A stretch of 64,000 bases of DNA from assembly GCF_016586165.1 (NCBI RefSeq), contig NZ_BCPR01000009.1, positions 28,219 to 92,218 on the forward strand, in the 5' to 3' direction. Below are positions 1 through 8,026 of the stretch, in pieces. The notes under the pieces are model-generated. The model worked only from the letters and a program-made list of their open reading frames with translations, was not told the origin of the DNA and searched no databases. Within the stretch, counting starts at the first letter, position 1; every line of letters begins with the position of its first letter. The translations under genes were made by a program, and so were the position numbers. This DNA comes from Dyella sp. EPa41 (lineage in GTDB: Bacteria; Pseudomonadota; Gammaproteobacteria; Xanthomonadales; Rhodanobacteraceae).

Positions 1-133
1 GCGCCTTGACCGCGTGCGCTTCCATGAAGAGCGGCGTGATCTCGGCGAGGCCGCCGATGGAGACCATGACGGCGGTGAGCACGCCCAGCAGGGCGGCGTG
101 CTTCTCGATGGCTTCGAAATGCTTGTAGGCCAT
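1..133 (-). CDS. ccoO: cbb3-type cytochrome c oxidase subunit II (CcoO), N-terminal part
   Basis: Only the first 44 codons are present; the gene continues beyond base 1. The visible protein begins MAYKHFEAIEKHAALLGVLT and runs into a hydrophobic helix, as expected for the membrane anchor of the mono-heme subunit CcoO. The CXXCH heme site would lie outside the window. It starts 10 bases after the ccoN stop on the same strand, so the two are co-transcribed. CcoO passes electrons to the CcoN catalytic core in the inner membrane. The call rests on the N-terminal sequence and the ccoN-ccoO order, which is standard for cbb3 operons. Confidence 0.88.
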   Translation of the reverse strand, partial: MAYKHFEAIEKHAALLGVLTAVMVSIGGLAEITPLFMEAHAVKA

Positions 134-143
134 GGTCGGGTCC

Positions 144-1610
144 TTAGCCTGCCGCCGGGAGCGGGGCGGGAACCTGGTGCGGCTCCGGTTCGGGAATGGG
201 GACGGGGATCGGCTTGATGATCCGCGCGCGGGCGTCGGCGGCCGTGTACCAGAGGTTCCACGCCATCACCACCATGCCGCTCAGCACGAACAGGCCGCCC
301 AGCCAGCGGATCAGGTACATCGGCTTGATCGCGATGAGGCTGTCCAGGAACGAATAGGTGAGCGAGCCGTCCGCATTGGTGGCGCGCCACATGACGCCTT
401 CGGTCACGCCCGCGGTCCACATCGAGCCCACGTACAGCAGCAGGCCGGTGATGTGCAGCCAGAAGTGCAGCTCCATCGCCTTGCGCGAATACATCGCCGG
501 CTGCCCCAGTGCGCGCGGCGCCATGGCGTAGAGCGAGCCGATGGTGATCATCGCCACCCAGCCGATCGAGCCGGAATGCACGTGGGCGATGGTCCAGTCG
601 GTGTAGTGGGACAGCGAATTCACCGTCTTGATCGCCATCATCGAGCCTTCGAAGGTGGCGGCGGCATAGAACACCAGCGACAGCACCATGAACTTGGCGG
701 CCGGGTCGGTCTTGAGCTTGTGCCACGACCCGTTGAAGGTGAGCAGGCCGTTGGCGGCCGAGCCCCAGCTCGGCATCAGCAGGATCAGCGAGAACGCCAT
801 GCCGACCGACTGCACCCAGTCGGGCAGTGCCGTGTACATCAGGTGGTGCGAGCCCGCCCACATGTACACCGAGATCAGCGCCCAGAAATTGACGATGGAG
901 AAGCGATAGCTCCACAGAGGCTGCTGCGCCTGGCGCGGCACGAAGTAATACATCATGCCCAGGAAGCCCGCGGTCAGGAAAAACGCCACCGCGTTGTGGC
1001 CGTACCACCACTGCACCATGGCATCGACCACGCCCGAGTAGACCGGGTAGGACTTGGTCAGGCTGATCGGCAGCGCGACGTTGTTGACGATGTGCAGCAG
1101 GCCGACCGCGATGATGAACGCGCCGTAGTACCAGTTGGCCACGTAGATGTGGCGGATGCGCCGGCGGGCCAGGGTGGCGAAGAACACCACGCCGAAGGAC
1201 ACCCACACCACCGCGATCAGTATGTCGACGAACCACTCGGGCTCGGCGTATTCCTTGCTCTGGGTGATGCCCAGCGGCATCGTCACCATGGCCAGCACGC
1301 AGATCAGCTGCCAGCCCCAGAAGGTCATTTCCGCCAGCCGCGGCAGGGCCAGCCGGGTATGTCCCGTGCGCTGCACGACGTAGTAGCAGGTGCCCATCAG
1401 GGCCGAGCCGCCGAAGGCGAAGATGACCCCGAACGTGTGGTCGGGACGGATGCGGCTGAAGGTCAGCCAGGGGATGTCGAAGTTGAAGGCCGGCCACATC
1501 AGTTCGGCCGCGGCGTAGACGCCGACCGACATGCCGATGATGCCCCAGATGGCCGCTCCCAATAGAAAGAGGCGGACGACCTTGTCGTCGTAGTACTCGG
1601 TATTCGGCAT
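144..1610 (-). CDS. ccoN: cbb3-type cytochrome c oxidase catalytic subunit I (CcoN)
   Basis: This is the heme-copper oxidase core (488 aa) that reduces O2 at high affinity in the inner membrane. About twelve hydrophobic segments are visible. Expected metal ligands are His58 (low-spin heme), His205 in WWYGHN and His255/His256 in AGSHH (CuB), and His343/His345 in IAHVHSG (hemes). Tyr249 in SVYMWAG sits where the cross-linked tyrosine of cbb3 enzymes lies. I chose the start at 1610 ([10 protein letters not shown]) because it follows a purine-rich ribosome site and matches family N-termini; a longer in-frame ATG at 1670 is unlikely. FNR-like boxes lie upstream, fitting induction at low oxygen. 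Confidence 0.96.
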   Translation of the reverse strand: MPNTEYYDDKVVRLFLLGAAIWGIIGMSVGVYAAAELMWPAFNFDIPWLTFSRIRPDHTFGVIFAFGGSALMGTCYYVVQRTGHTRLALPRLAEMTFWGWQLICVLAMVTMPLGITQSKEYAEPEWFVDILIAVVWVSFGVVFFATLARRRIRHIYVANWYYGAFIIAVGLLHIVNNVALPISLTKSYPVYSGVVDAMVQWWYGHNAVAFFLTAGFLGMMYYFVPRQAQQPLWSYRFSIVNFWALISVYMWAGSHHLMYTALPDWVQSVGMAFSLILLMPSWGSAANGLLTFNGSWHKLKTDPAAKFMVLSLVFYAAATFEGSMMAIKTVNSLSHYTDWTIAHVHSGSIGWVAMITIGSLYAMAPRALGQPAMYSRKAMELHFWLHITGLLLYVGSMWTAGVTEGVMWRATNADGSLTYSFLDSLIAIKPMYLIRWLGGLFVLSGMVVMAWNLWYTAADARARIIKPIPVPIPEPEPHQVPAPLPAAG

Positions 1611-1663
1611 TGGAACCACCCTGTGAATTGGACGATGTTGCCTCGCGTAAACGACGCACTTCG

Positions 1664-1677
1664 ATGACACACGTCAA
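1664..1677 (-). promoter_or_regulatory. FNR/ANR-like box in front of ccoN
   Basis: Read on the minus strand this is TTGAC-GTGT-GTCAT, 7 of 10 matches to the FNR consensus TTGAT-N4-ATCAA. Its centre is 60 bases upstream of the ccoN start codon. That would give a class II (-41.5) site with a short leader. It is the weakest of the four boxes seen here. Confidence 0.4.
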
Positions 1678-1685
1678 TTTTGCAC

Positions 1686-1708
1686 CGCCGGGTACCACGT
1701 ACCCGGCG
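1686..1708. repeat. Perfect inverted repeat between divergent ccoN and fdxA promoters
   Basis: The arms are CGCCGGGTAC and GTACCCGGCG with a CAC spacer, a perfect 10-bp match. It lies between FNR-like boxes in the shared ccoN/fdxA upstream region. It could be a regulator site or an insulating hairpin. No T-tract follows on either strand, so a simple terminator is unlikely. Confidence 0.6.
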
Positions 1709-1715
1709 TGGCGCA

Positions 1716-1729
1716 TTGACGCAGATCAG
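1716..1729 (+). promoter_or_regulatory. FNR/ANR-like box, central
   Basis: TTGAC-GCAG-ATCAG matches 8 of 10 positions of TTGAT-N4-ATCAA. It sits 112 bases from the ccoN start and 124 bases from the fdxA start, so it could act as a distal site for either gene. Confidence 0.5.
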
Positions 1730-1782
1730 TTGCCCCCGTCGGATGATGCGACTTTCTCGTGTCAGCCGCCACCGAGTTTCTA

Positions 1783-1796
1783 CTGATCTGCATCAG
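1783..1796 (+). promoter_or_regulatory. FNR/ANR-like box in front of fdxA
   Basis: CTGAT-CTGC-ATCAG is symmetric in both half-sites and matches 8 of 10 consensus positions. Its centre is 57 bases upstream of the ferredoxin start codon, a spacing that fits a class II FNR promoter with a leader of about 16 bases. Confidence 0.55.
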
Positions 1797-1846
1797 GGGA
1801 TCGCCGTCGTCCCAAGGGGAAACTAGGCGGCCGCGAGAGGTACCGC

Positions 1847-2170
1847 ATGACCCACGTCGTCACCGAAAACTGCATCAACTGCAAGCACACCGACTGTGTG
1901 GAAGTCTGCCCGGTCGACTGCTTCCACGAGGGCCCCAACTTCCTGGTGATCGACCCGGACGAGTGCATCGACTGCACCTTGTGCGTCGACGAATGCCCGG
2001 TGGACGCCATCTATGCCGAAGGCGACGTCCCGGCGGGGCAGTCGGTGTTTGTCACCATCAACGCCGAACTGGCCCATCAGTGGCCGGTGATCACCACGAA
2101 GATTCCCGCGCTCGATGACGCCGCGCAGTGGGACGGCAAGCCGGACAAGCGGCGCCTGCTGATCCGCTGA
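1847..2170 (+). CDS. fdxA: 7Fe ferredoxin (FdxA family)
   Basis: A 107-aa soluble electron carrier with two iron-sulfur clusters. Cysteines 9, 12, 17, 21 and 25 near the N-terminus and the later [13 protein letters not shown] run match the Azotobacter FdI-type ferredoxin, which carries one [3Fe-4S] and one [4Fe-4S] cluster. The C-terminal extension after the second cluster is also typical of this family. A GAGAGG ribosome site precedes the ATG. The gene is divergent from ccoN and convergent with the globin gene, 25 bases apart. The FNR-like box upstream suggests that it is induced at low oxygen together with the oxidase. Confidence 0.95.
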   Translation: MTHVVTENCINCKHTDCVEVCPVDCFHEGPNFLVIDPDECIDCTLCVDECPVDAIYAEGDVPAGQSVFVTINAELAHQWPVITTKIPALDDAAQWDGKPDKRRLLIR

Positions 2171-2195
2171 GGCGCCTCGTGGCCGCGCCTGGCCG

Positions 2196-2630
2196 TCAGG
2201 GCACGATGTGCAGCGGGCCGACGATACGCGACGGCTGCTCCAGCGACAGGCGGCCGAGCTCCATGCCCACGCTCAGGCTTTGCGCGACGCGCTCGGCGGT
2301 GCCGATGAACAGCTCGGCCGCGGGCGGCGCGAAGACTTCCCGGGCGGTTTCCCGCCACAGCTCCAGCCAGCGATAGAACAACGCCTGCGGGAAGCGCGTC
2401 AGGGCGCGGTGCACGCCCATGGGATTGCCGCGATAACGGCCCGACCGCAGGATCAGCGAGGACCAGAAGTTGCGCAGCGTGACCTTGTGCGCCGGCCAGT
2501 CATGGATGGCCTGGTTGAACACCGGGCCCAGCTGGGCGTCGGCCTGTACCTTGTCGTAGAAACGATCCACCAGCGTGGCAATGCCTATCTCGTTGGCCTG
2601 TTCGAAGAGCGCCATCGGTATGTGTTCCAT
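2196..2630 (-). CDS. Group III truncated hemoglobin
   Basis: A 144-aa heme protein of the 2-on-2 globin fold. His74 within GNPMGVHRAL is the expected proximal heme ligand, the HRxL-like context being characteristic of group III (P) globins. Tyr25 (B10) and His48 (E7) can line the distal pocket, and the WLELW run matches helix G. Family members such as Campylobacter Ctb bind O2 and NO and help with nitrosative stress. The start at 2630 (MEHIPMALFEQ) is chosen over longer upstream reading because the gene then begins 17 bases after nnrS stops. The pair looks like an operon behind one FNR-like box. Confidence 0.9.
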   Translation of the reverse strand: MEHIPMALFEQANEIGIATLVDRFYDKVQADAQLGPVFNQAIHDWPAHKVTLRNFWSSLILRSGRYRGNPMGVHRALTRFPQALFYRWLELWRETAREVFAPPAAELFIGTAERVAQSLSVGMELGRLSLEQPSRIVGPLHIVP

Positions 2631-2647
2631 TCGTAAAACAATCCCGG

Positions 2648-3883
2648 TCAGCCTGGCTTGCCATCCCGACGGGGCGTCAGGTAGATCCATGCCGATCGCA
2701 CGACCCACGGGGCCAGCACCAGCAGCCACAGCAGCGCCGCCAAGGTGTAGACCGGCCATGGTTGCCGGGCGGTATTGGCCAGCACCCGGACGATGGCCGT
2801 GAGCTGCATGCCGATGAATGCGATCCAGGGAATCGTCCCCATCGCCAGCGGTCGGCCCGAATGGCCGTGCGTGACGCGCGTGACCATCGCCACCAGCATC
2901 GAGGCGAAGAAACCGATGGCAAGCGCATGCAACGGCGCGCGGGCCCAACTGCTGGTGCCATGCCAGGCCAGCGACAGGCTGTCGGCGGAAAACAACGCGA
3001 AAGATAGCGGCAACCAGGCCAATGCCACGTAAAGCACGGTCAACAGGCCCGGACGGCTCGCCTTCCACGGCTGCCAGGCGAGCCATTGCCACAGCAGCAG
3101 GCCGGTGAGGGGCAGGTCGGCCAGCCAGCGCCAGGACGCGAGGCCCGTGAGATCGAGCGCCAGGTGCCCCAGCACCAGCACCCACATCGCAAGCAGCGAC
3201 CACGCCGGGCGCACGACGCGGTAACCCGGGATCACGTTATTGGAGAAGAACGGCACCATGCGGTGCGCGACGGTGAAGTAGACCGGCAGCAGCAAGCCGA
3301 ACGTGCCCAGCGCATTGGCCGCCTGCATGAGGCGGGGCGACGCGCCACAGGCGAATGCCAGCGCCAGCGCGACGCCGACGGCGCCCAGCAGCAGCGCCGC
3401 GCCGCACGAGACGGCCCACACGTCGCGTGCGCGGTTCTGCGCGAGACGTCGGCCGAGGGCCTGCAGCGCCACCGTCCAGCCGACCAGCATGGCGGCGAGG
3501 CCGATGGGCAGCATGGCCGGCAGGCCGCTCTGCGCGGCCAGCACCAGCAGGCCGCCGCCGAGGATCGAGGCGAACACCGCGGCATAGGTGCGTCGGGGCA
3601 CCTCCACGAGATTCAGCCAGCGCGGGAACACGGTCAGCAGGAAGCCGAACACGAACGGCGACAGCGTCGCGTACTGCATCAGGAAGCCGTGCGCCCACGC
3701 CGAGGGCATGGCCTGTGCCGCGAACGGCCAGGCATGCCAGGAGGCCAGCAGTGCCCAGGTCCACCAGCTCATGTTGGCGAGGAGAGCCAGCGCGCCGATG
3801 AGGAACATGGCCCGGTGCGGTGCCGCCAGCAGCATGGCCAGCGGATCAAGGGGGCGGGAGGGAGCGGAGGAGGGAATCGTCAT
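2648..3883 (-). CDS. nnrS: NnrS family heme/copper membrane protein
   Basis: A 411-aa integral membrane protein with about twelve hydrophobic segments. Motifs seen in NnrS proteins include PHRAMFLIGA near the N-terminus, HGFLMQYATLSPFVFGFL, the AHRMVPFFSNNV segment, and VTHGHSGRPL in the C-terminal half. NnrS proteins contain heme and copper and are linked to nitric-oxide tolerance in denitrifiers and Vibrio. Here nnrS leads a two-gene unit with the truncated globin, and an FNR-like box is centred 75 bases upstream of its ATG. No denitrification genes are in the window, so a protective rather than respiratory NO role is the more likely reading. Confidence 0.93.
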   Translation of the reverse strand: MTIPSSAPSRPLDPLAMLLAAPHRAMFLIGALALLANMSWWTWALLASWHAWPFAAQAMPSAWAHGFLMQYATLSPFVFGFLLTVFPRWLNLVEVPRRTYAAVFASILGGGLLVLAAQSGLPAMLPIGLAAMLVGWTVALQALGRRLAQNRARDVWAVSCGAALLLGAVGVALALAFACGASPRLMQAANALGTFGLLLPVYFTVAHRMVPFFSNNVIPGYRVVRPAWSLLAMWVLVLGHLALDLTGLASWRWLADLPLTGLLLWQWLAWQPWKASRPGLLTVLYVALAWLPLSFALFSADSLSLAWHGTSSWARAPLHALAIGFFASMLVAMVTRVTHGHSGRPLAMGTIPWIAFIGMQLTAIVRVLANTARQPWPVYTLAALLWLLVLAPWVVRSAWIYLTPRRDGKPG

Positions 3884-3951
3884 GGACGGCTTGCGTGAGG
3901 TGCGACGGCCGAGGCGGGTCGCAGTCTGGCAATGTCGCTCCGGGCCTGGCT

Positions 3952-3965
3952 CTGACCTGGATCAG
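3952..3965 (-). promoter_or_regulatory. FNR/ANR-like box in front of nnrS
   Basis: On the minus strand the site reads CTGAT-CCAG-GTCAG, 7 of 10 matches to TTGAT-N4-ATCAA. It is centred 75 bases upstream of the nnrS start. Similar boxes at the ccoN and fdxA promoters support one shared regulator. Confidence 0.45.
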
Positions 3966-3975
3966 AATATCCCGG

Positions 3976-4007
3976 CGGGTTTGCGGGCGCATTGTCCCGC
4001 AAACCCG
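3976..4007 (-). terminator. Strong hairpin behind the SDR gene
   Basis: The arms CGGGTTTGCGGG and CCCGCAAACCCG form a perfect 12-bp stem with an 8-base loop. It begins 9 bases beyond the SDR stop codon and separates that gene from the nnrS promoter. No clear T-tract follows, so it may need Rho or act as an RNA-stabilising end. Confidence 0.55.
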
Positions 4008-4015
4008 GCGCGGCA

Positions 4016-4765
4016 TTACAGCTGGCTCATGCCGCCGTCGGCGACGATCTCGGTGCCGACGATAAAGGCCGATTCCGGCGAGGAAAGATGCAGCACCGTG
4101 GAGGCGATCTCGGCGGGCTTGCCGAATCGGCCTAGCGGTACCTGCGACTGGATCTGCGCAGCTGTGGCTTCCAGCGTGGCCTGGTCCAGCCCCAGCTTGC
4201 CGTAGAGCGGCGTCTCCACCGGCCCCGGGCTCACCACGTTGACGCGCACGCCGGCGGGCAGCAGTTCCGCCGAAAGCGTCTTGGCCAGCGAGATCACCGC
4301 CGCCTTGCTCGCCGCATAGACCGACGACGAAGGCATGCCCAGATGCGCATTGATCGAGCCGTTGATGACGACGGCAGCACCGTGGTTGAGCAGCGGCGCC
4401 AGTGCCTGCAACTGGAAGTAGGGGCCCTTCACGTTGGTGTGGAAGGTGAGATCCCAGAGCGCTTCATCGACAGCGTCGAACGGCGCGAACTTCGCCACGC
4501 CGGCATTGAGAAACACCGCATCGAGCTTGATGCCCTGTGCGGAAAGCGCGTCGGCCAGGGCCTTGGCCGACGCCGCCGAGCCGGCGTCATTGCAGATCGC
4601 GATGGCTTCATGGCCCAGCGATGGCGTGGCCTGGTCCAGCGCGGCCTGGTCGCGGCCGGTGATCGCCACGCGGGCGCCTTCGGCGGCGTAGGCCTGGGCG
4701 GCGGCGAGGCCGATGCCGCTGCTGCCACCGGTGACGAGCACGGTCTTGTTGGCGAAACGGTTCAT
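4016..4765 (-). CDS. SDR family NAD(P)-dependent oxidoreductase
   Basis: A 249-aa classical short-chain dehydrogenase/reductase. The nucleotide-binding TGGSSGIG motif is at residues 12-19, NAG at 87-89, Asn111, and the catalytic Ser137, Tyr150 and Lys154 (YAASK) are all present. TGRD after the second strand suggests NADP preference, since Arg38 can contact the 2'-phosphate. The C-terminal GTEIVADGGMSQL is typical of the family. The AGGAG site 8 bases before ATG 4765 fixes the start. The substrate cannot be told. It stands alone, divergent from a barrel gene. An inverted repeat lies about 80 bases upstream, fitting local repressor control. Confidence 0.9.
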   Translation of the reverse strand: MNRFANKTVLVTGGSSGIGLAAAQAYAAEGARVAITGRDQAALDQATPSLGHEAIAICNDAGSAASAKALADALSAQGIKLDAVFLNAGVAKFAPFDAVDEALWDLTFHTNVKGPYFQLQALAPLLNHGAAVVINGSINAHLGMPSSSVYAASKAAVISLAKTLSAELLPAGVRVNVVSPGPVETPLYGKLGLDQATLEATAAQIQSQVPLGRFGKPAEIASTVLHLSSPESAFIVGTEIVADGGMSQL

Positions 4766-5111
4766 GGCATTGCTCCTGGGTAGGTGTGGATCGATGGAGT
4801 GATATTGCAGTCGCCCACGGCCGTTGCCGTACCGCCCTTTCGACGAACACGTTCGATATGGTCGAACGAGTGCGGGTATCCACTTTTTGAAGTGATGCGC
4901 CGCGCGCGACGTGGAATGTGCACGCGGCATGTGCGCGGCGTCCTCGTCGCGTCCATGGCGCGTGCGCAGGTCGTGCAGCGAGCGTGCGCCGTGCCGTGCC
5001 GTGACATCGATGACTGGCCGACAACGCTTGCGCGCGACAGTCACGCGTCAGGTACCTCGTGTCGACATTCCGATCTCCAAGGTGACCCGCATCGCCCAGG
5101 GAGATGAACCC
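4766..5111. other. Noncoding region between SDR and barrel genes
   Basis: This 346-base divergent region holds the operator-like repeat at 4844-4866. I see no convincing gene or RNA in it. An AGGGAGA ribosome site at its right end serves the barrel gene at 5112. Confidence 0.5.
4844..4866. promoter_or_regulatory. Operator-like nested inverted repeats upstream of the SDR gene
   Basis: CGAAC-AC-GTTCG overlaps TTCGA-TATGG-TCGAA, two small palindromes sharing bases. The site is 79-101 bases upstream of the SDR start codon. Such nested repeats suit a dimeric repressor, but no regulator gene adjoins it. Confidence 0.4.
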
Positions 5112-5950
5112 ATGACAAGACGTGGAAACGCCGCCCGCATTCACGGCATATGCGGCGCATGGCTCGCTTGGTCCGTGGCATGCAGCACGCCGGCTTTTGC
5201 CGATACGTCGCCGGCGCTGGACCGTGCCAGTCTATGGATCGGCGGCTTCTATTCCGACACGGAAACACGCATCGGGCCAGCGACCGCAGCGGCCGGTACA
5301 GCGGCAGCGTCGGCCTCGAGGACGATCTGGGCTTTCGTCGGCACAAGGCGGTGCCGCGTGCGCGACTGGATTTTCTCATCGGCGAGCACCAGGGCTTTTC
5401 GTTCGATTTTTTCGGCATAGACCGTACGCATAGCCGATCCATCAGCCGCGCGTTCGACTACGACGGCCGGCATTTCGATGCGTCCGCGCGTGTCGACGGC
5501 AAGCTCAACTTCAACTTCGGCAGCGCCGCGTACCGTTGGTGGTTCGGCGGCGGCAGCGATGTCTTCGGTTTTGGCGTCGGTGCCGCCTATTACGGCGTGA
5601 AAGCGCGCATCGCCGGCGAAGCCTCGCTGGACGGGCAGACCGCGCAAGCGGCGGCGTCGAGCCATGAAACGGCCTGGGCACCGGTGCTCCAGCTCGGGTG
5701 GCGCCACGCCTTCACCCACGACCTGCGCATGTATTTCGACGCCTACGGCGTTAAGAAGAACGGCGGCAATCTGGCCGGGCATATCTACAACGCGGCGCTC
5801 GGTGTCGAATGGTTTCCGATCGAGAATCTGGGCATCGGCGGCGAATACGGATACACGCGGATCAAGCTGGAACAGAACCGCACGAACTACCGCGCCAACC
5901 TGGACATGAAACTGAAGGGACCGTCGCTGTTCGTGCGGCTGAGGTTCTGA
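5112..5950 (+). pseudogene. Outer-membrane beta-barrel protein, frameshifted
   Basis: Two reading frames together encode one protein of about 279 aa. The first part starts at ATG 5112 after a good ribosome site and has a signal peptide ending near STPAFADTSP, then LWIGGFYSDTETRIG. The sequence then continues in another frame as ASDRSGRYSGSVGLEDDLGF and runs to the stop at 5950, ending in SLFVRLRF, a typical barrel terminus with final Phe. The junction falls at the GGG run 5274-5276, and one extra G would restore a single frame. The second part shows alternating aromatic and polar strands with short turns. It could be a genuine recent pseudogene, a phase-variable tract (unlikely with three G), or a sequencing error. 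The exact barrel family is not recognised. Confidence 0.75.
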
Positions 5951-5959
5951 GCGCCGCGT

Positions 5960-7774
5960 TCAGAATGCCCAGCAGGCACAACCGGGCATGCCCCACAAGG
6001 CATGCCTATCGTGGCCATGCGTGCCGCAGGCGGCATGAAGCGTGGAGACGTCGACGAGTTCGCGTGCGAGCGATGATTTCCAGTACTGGCTGCCGGTGTG
6101 GACGGGCGACCAGTCGGGCATCGGTCGCGGCGGCGTGAGGTCATGGTTACGGAAGTCGCCGGAGGCATACACGATGCGCCCGTCCACCACGGTGAGCTCG
6201 GAGACGATCTGGCGGATCTCATCGTCGGTCACCTGGAAGTAGTCCTGCGACAGCATCGCGAAATCCGCCAGCAGTCCGACGTCCAGCTGTCCCTTGAGCT
6301 CGTCTTCGCCGGAGAACCAGGTGTTGTGGCGCGTGCACAATGCCAGCGCCGTCGCGCGATCCAGCCGATTGCGGTGCGGATAGAGCTGCAAGCCGCCCAA
6401 AGTGCGGCCCGTGGTCAGCCAGTGCAGGGTGGTCCACGGGTCGTAGCTGGCGACGCGCGTGGCATCGCTGCCAGCGCCGACGCGAAGGCCCATCTCCAGC
6501 ATGCGCCCCACTGGCGGCGTGCGCTCCGCCGCGGCGGCGCCATAGCGCTCAACGAAATACTCGCCCTGGTACGCCATGCGGTGCTGGATCGCGATGCCTC
6601 CGCCCAACCGGGCCATGCGCTCGAGATTGCGGTCCGAAACGGTCTCCGCGTGATCGAAGAACCAACGTAGGCCCTGCAGCGGGATATCGCGGTCGACGCG
6701 CTCGAACACGTCCAGCGCACGGCTTATCGTTTCGTCATAGGTGGCGTGCATGCGCCAAGGCCACCGGCGCGTGGCGAGCAGCCGCGCCACCTGTTCCAGT
6801 TCGTCTTCCATGGCATGCGGGAGCTCTGGTCTCGGCTGCCGGAAGTTCTCGAAATCCGCCGCGGAAAACACCAGCATCTCGCCCGCGCCGTTGACCCGGT
6901 AGAACTCGTCGCCATCGCCAGGGCGAAGGATCGATGACCAATGCCTGAAATCCTCCAGTTCTTCGCCGGGCCGTTGCGTGAAGAGGTTGTAGGCAACGCG
7001 CACGGTGAGCAGGCGATGCAGCTGCAATTCCTCGATGGCGCGGTAATCGTCGGGATAGTGCTGCAGCCCACCGCCCGCATCGATCACGCTGGTGATGCCG
7101 AGGCGGTTCAGTTCGCGCATGAAATGCCGGGTGGAATTGATCTGGTATTCGTAAGGCAGGGTAGGGCCCTTGGCCAGCGCCGAATACAGCAGCATCGCGC
7201 TCGGTGTCGCCAGCAGCAGCCCCGTGGGCGTGCCGGCGCCATCCCGCTCGATGCGGCCGCCGGGCGGGTCCGGCGTGTCTCGCGTGTAGCCGCAGGCGCA
7301 CAGCGCTGCCGCGTTGAGCAAGGCGCGGTCGTACAGGTGCAGCACGAAGACCGGCGTGTCCGGAGCCACCGTGTTGAGTTCATCCAGCGTCGGCAGGCGC
7401 TTTTCCGCGAACTGGTGTTCGGTGAACCCGCCGACCACGCGTACCCATTGCGGGGGCGGTGTATGCGCCACCTGGTCGGCCAGCATGCGCATCGCGTCGG
7501 CGAGCGACGGCACGCCATCCCAGCGCAGCTCCAGGTTGTAGCTGAGGCCGCCGCGGATCATGTGGATATGCGAGTCGATCAACCCGGGAATGATCCGTCG
7601 CCGCCCCGCGTCGATGATCAGCGTGGCCGGTCCGGCCAATGAGCGGATCTGCCCGTTGGTGCCCACGGCGGCGATGCGGTTGCCGGTCACCGCGATGGCC
7701 TGCACTTCAGGACGTCTCGGCACGCCCGTGTGGATCTTCGCGTTGTGCACGATGAGCGTGGGATGCGTGGTCAT
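5960..7774 (-). CDS. YtcJ-type amidohydrolase with Cys/His-rich C-terminal tail
   Basis: A 604-aa metal-dependent hydrolase of the amidohydrolase-3 (YtcJ) group. The metal-binding HxH is His69/His71 in IDSHIHM; further ligands are likely in MHATYDET, FFDHAETV and GSDATR. No signal peptide is visible, so it is probably cytoplasmic. It is clearly paralogous to the protein at 34359-36239. Both carry an unusual end: a CGxHGHDxH stretch followed by GCACWA plus one residue before the stop. The tail could bind a metal, but that is inference. It is divergent from an OprP-like porin gene, which may admit its substrate. Substrate unknown. Confidence 0.85.
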   Translation of the reverse strand: MTTHPTLIVHNAKIHTGVPRRPEVQAIAVTGNRIAAVGTNGQIRSLAGPATLIIDAGRRRIIPGLIDSHIHMIRGGLSYNLELRWDGVPSLADAMRMLADQVAHTPPPQWVRVVGGFTEHQFAEKRLPTLDELNTVAPDTPVFVLHLYDRALLNAAALCACGYTRDTPDPPGGRIERDGAGTPTGLLLATPSAMLLYSALAKGPTLPYEYQINSTRHFMRELNRLGITSVIDAGGGLQHYPDDYRAIEELQLHRLLTVRVAYNLFTQRPGEELEDFRHWSSILRPGDGDEFYRVNGAGEMLVFSAADFENFRQPRPELPHAMEDELEQVARLLATRRWPWRMHATYDETISRALDVFERVDRDIPLQGLRWFFDHAETVSDRNLERMARLGGGIAIQHRMAYQGEYFVERYGAAAAERTPPVGRMLEMGLRVGAGSDATRVASYDPWTTLHWLTTGRTLGGLQLYPHRNRLDRATALALCTRHNTWFSGEDELKGQLDVGLLADFAMLSQDYFQVTDDEIRQIVSELTVVDGRIVYASGDFRNHDLTPPRPMPDWSPVHTGSQYWKSSLARELVDVSTLHAACGTHGHDRHALWGMPGCACWAF

Positions 7775-7950
7775 GGCTGCCTCGCGCGCCGAACAGGCCG
7801 GTATGCACAGGTGTACGTTCAGACGCGTCGAGCTTTCGTGACCGTGGCGAGCGGGAGGCTGTCAAGCAGATGGCGCAGGTCGCCGGCACCGGGTGGGCCG
7901 GTAAGGTCATCGGTCGAACGATGACCGAAGGGCTTCGCGCGGCGGCGTCA

Positions 7951-7964
7951 TGTGCATATGCACA
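7951..7964. promoter_or_regulatory. Perfect 14-bp palindrome between amidohydrolase and porin genes
   Basis: TGTGCATATGCACA is fully self-complementary and lies 63 bases before the porin start codon. It resembles a shortened CRP/Clp-type site (TGTGA-N6-TCACA) but the spacing differs. Which regulator uses it, if any, is unknown. Confidence 0.4.
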
Positions 7965-8026
7965 AATGTCATTTCCCCGGGCTGTCGCGCATGGCCAGCA
8001 TGAAACCCTCGTTGGGAGGCGAGTGC

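Noticed and set aside
132..1565. Long open frame opposite ccoN
   Set aside because: It is rich in Arg, His and Gly with no domain, typical of antisense frames in GC-rich DNA; ccoN is clear.
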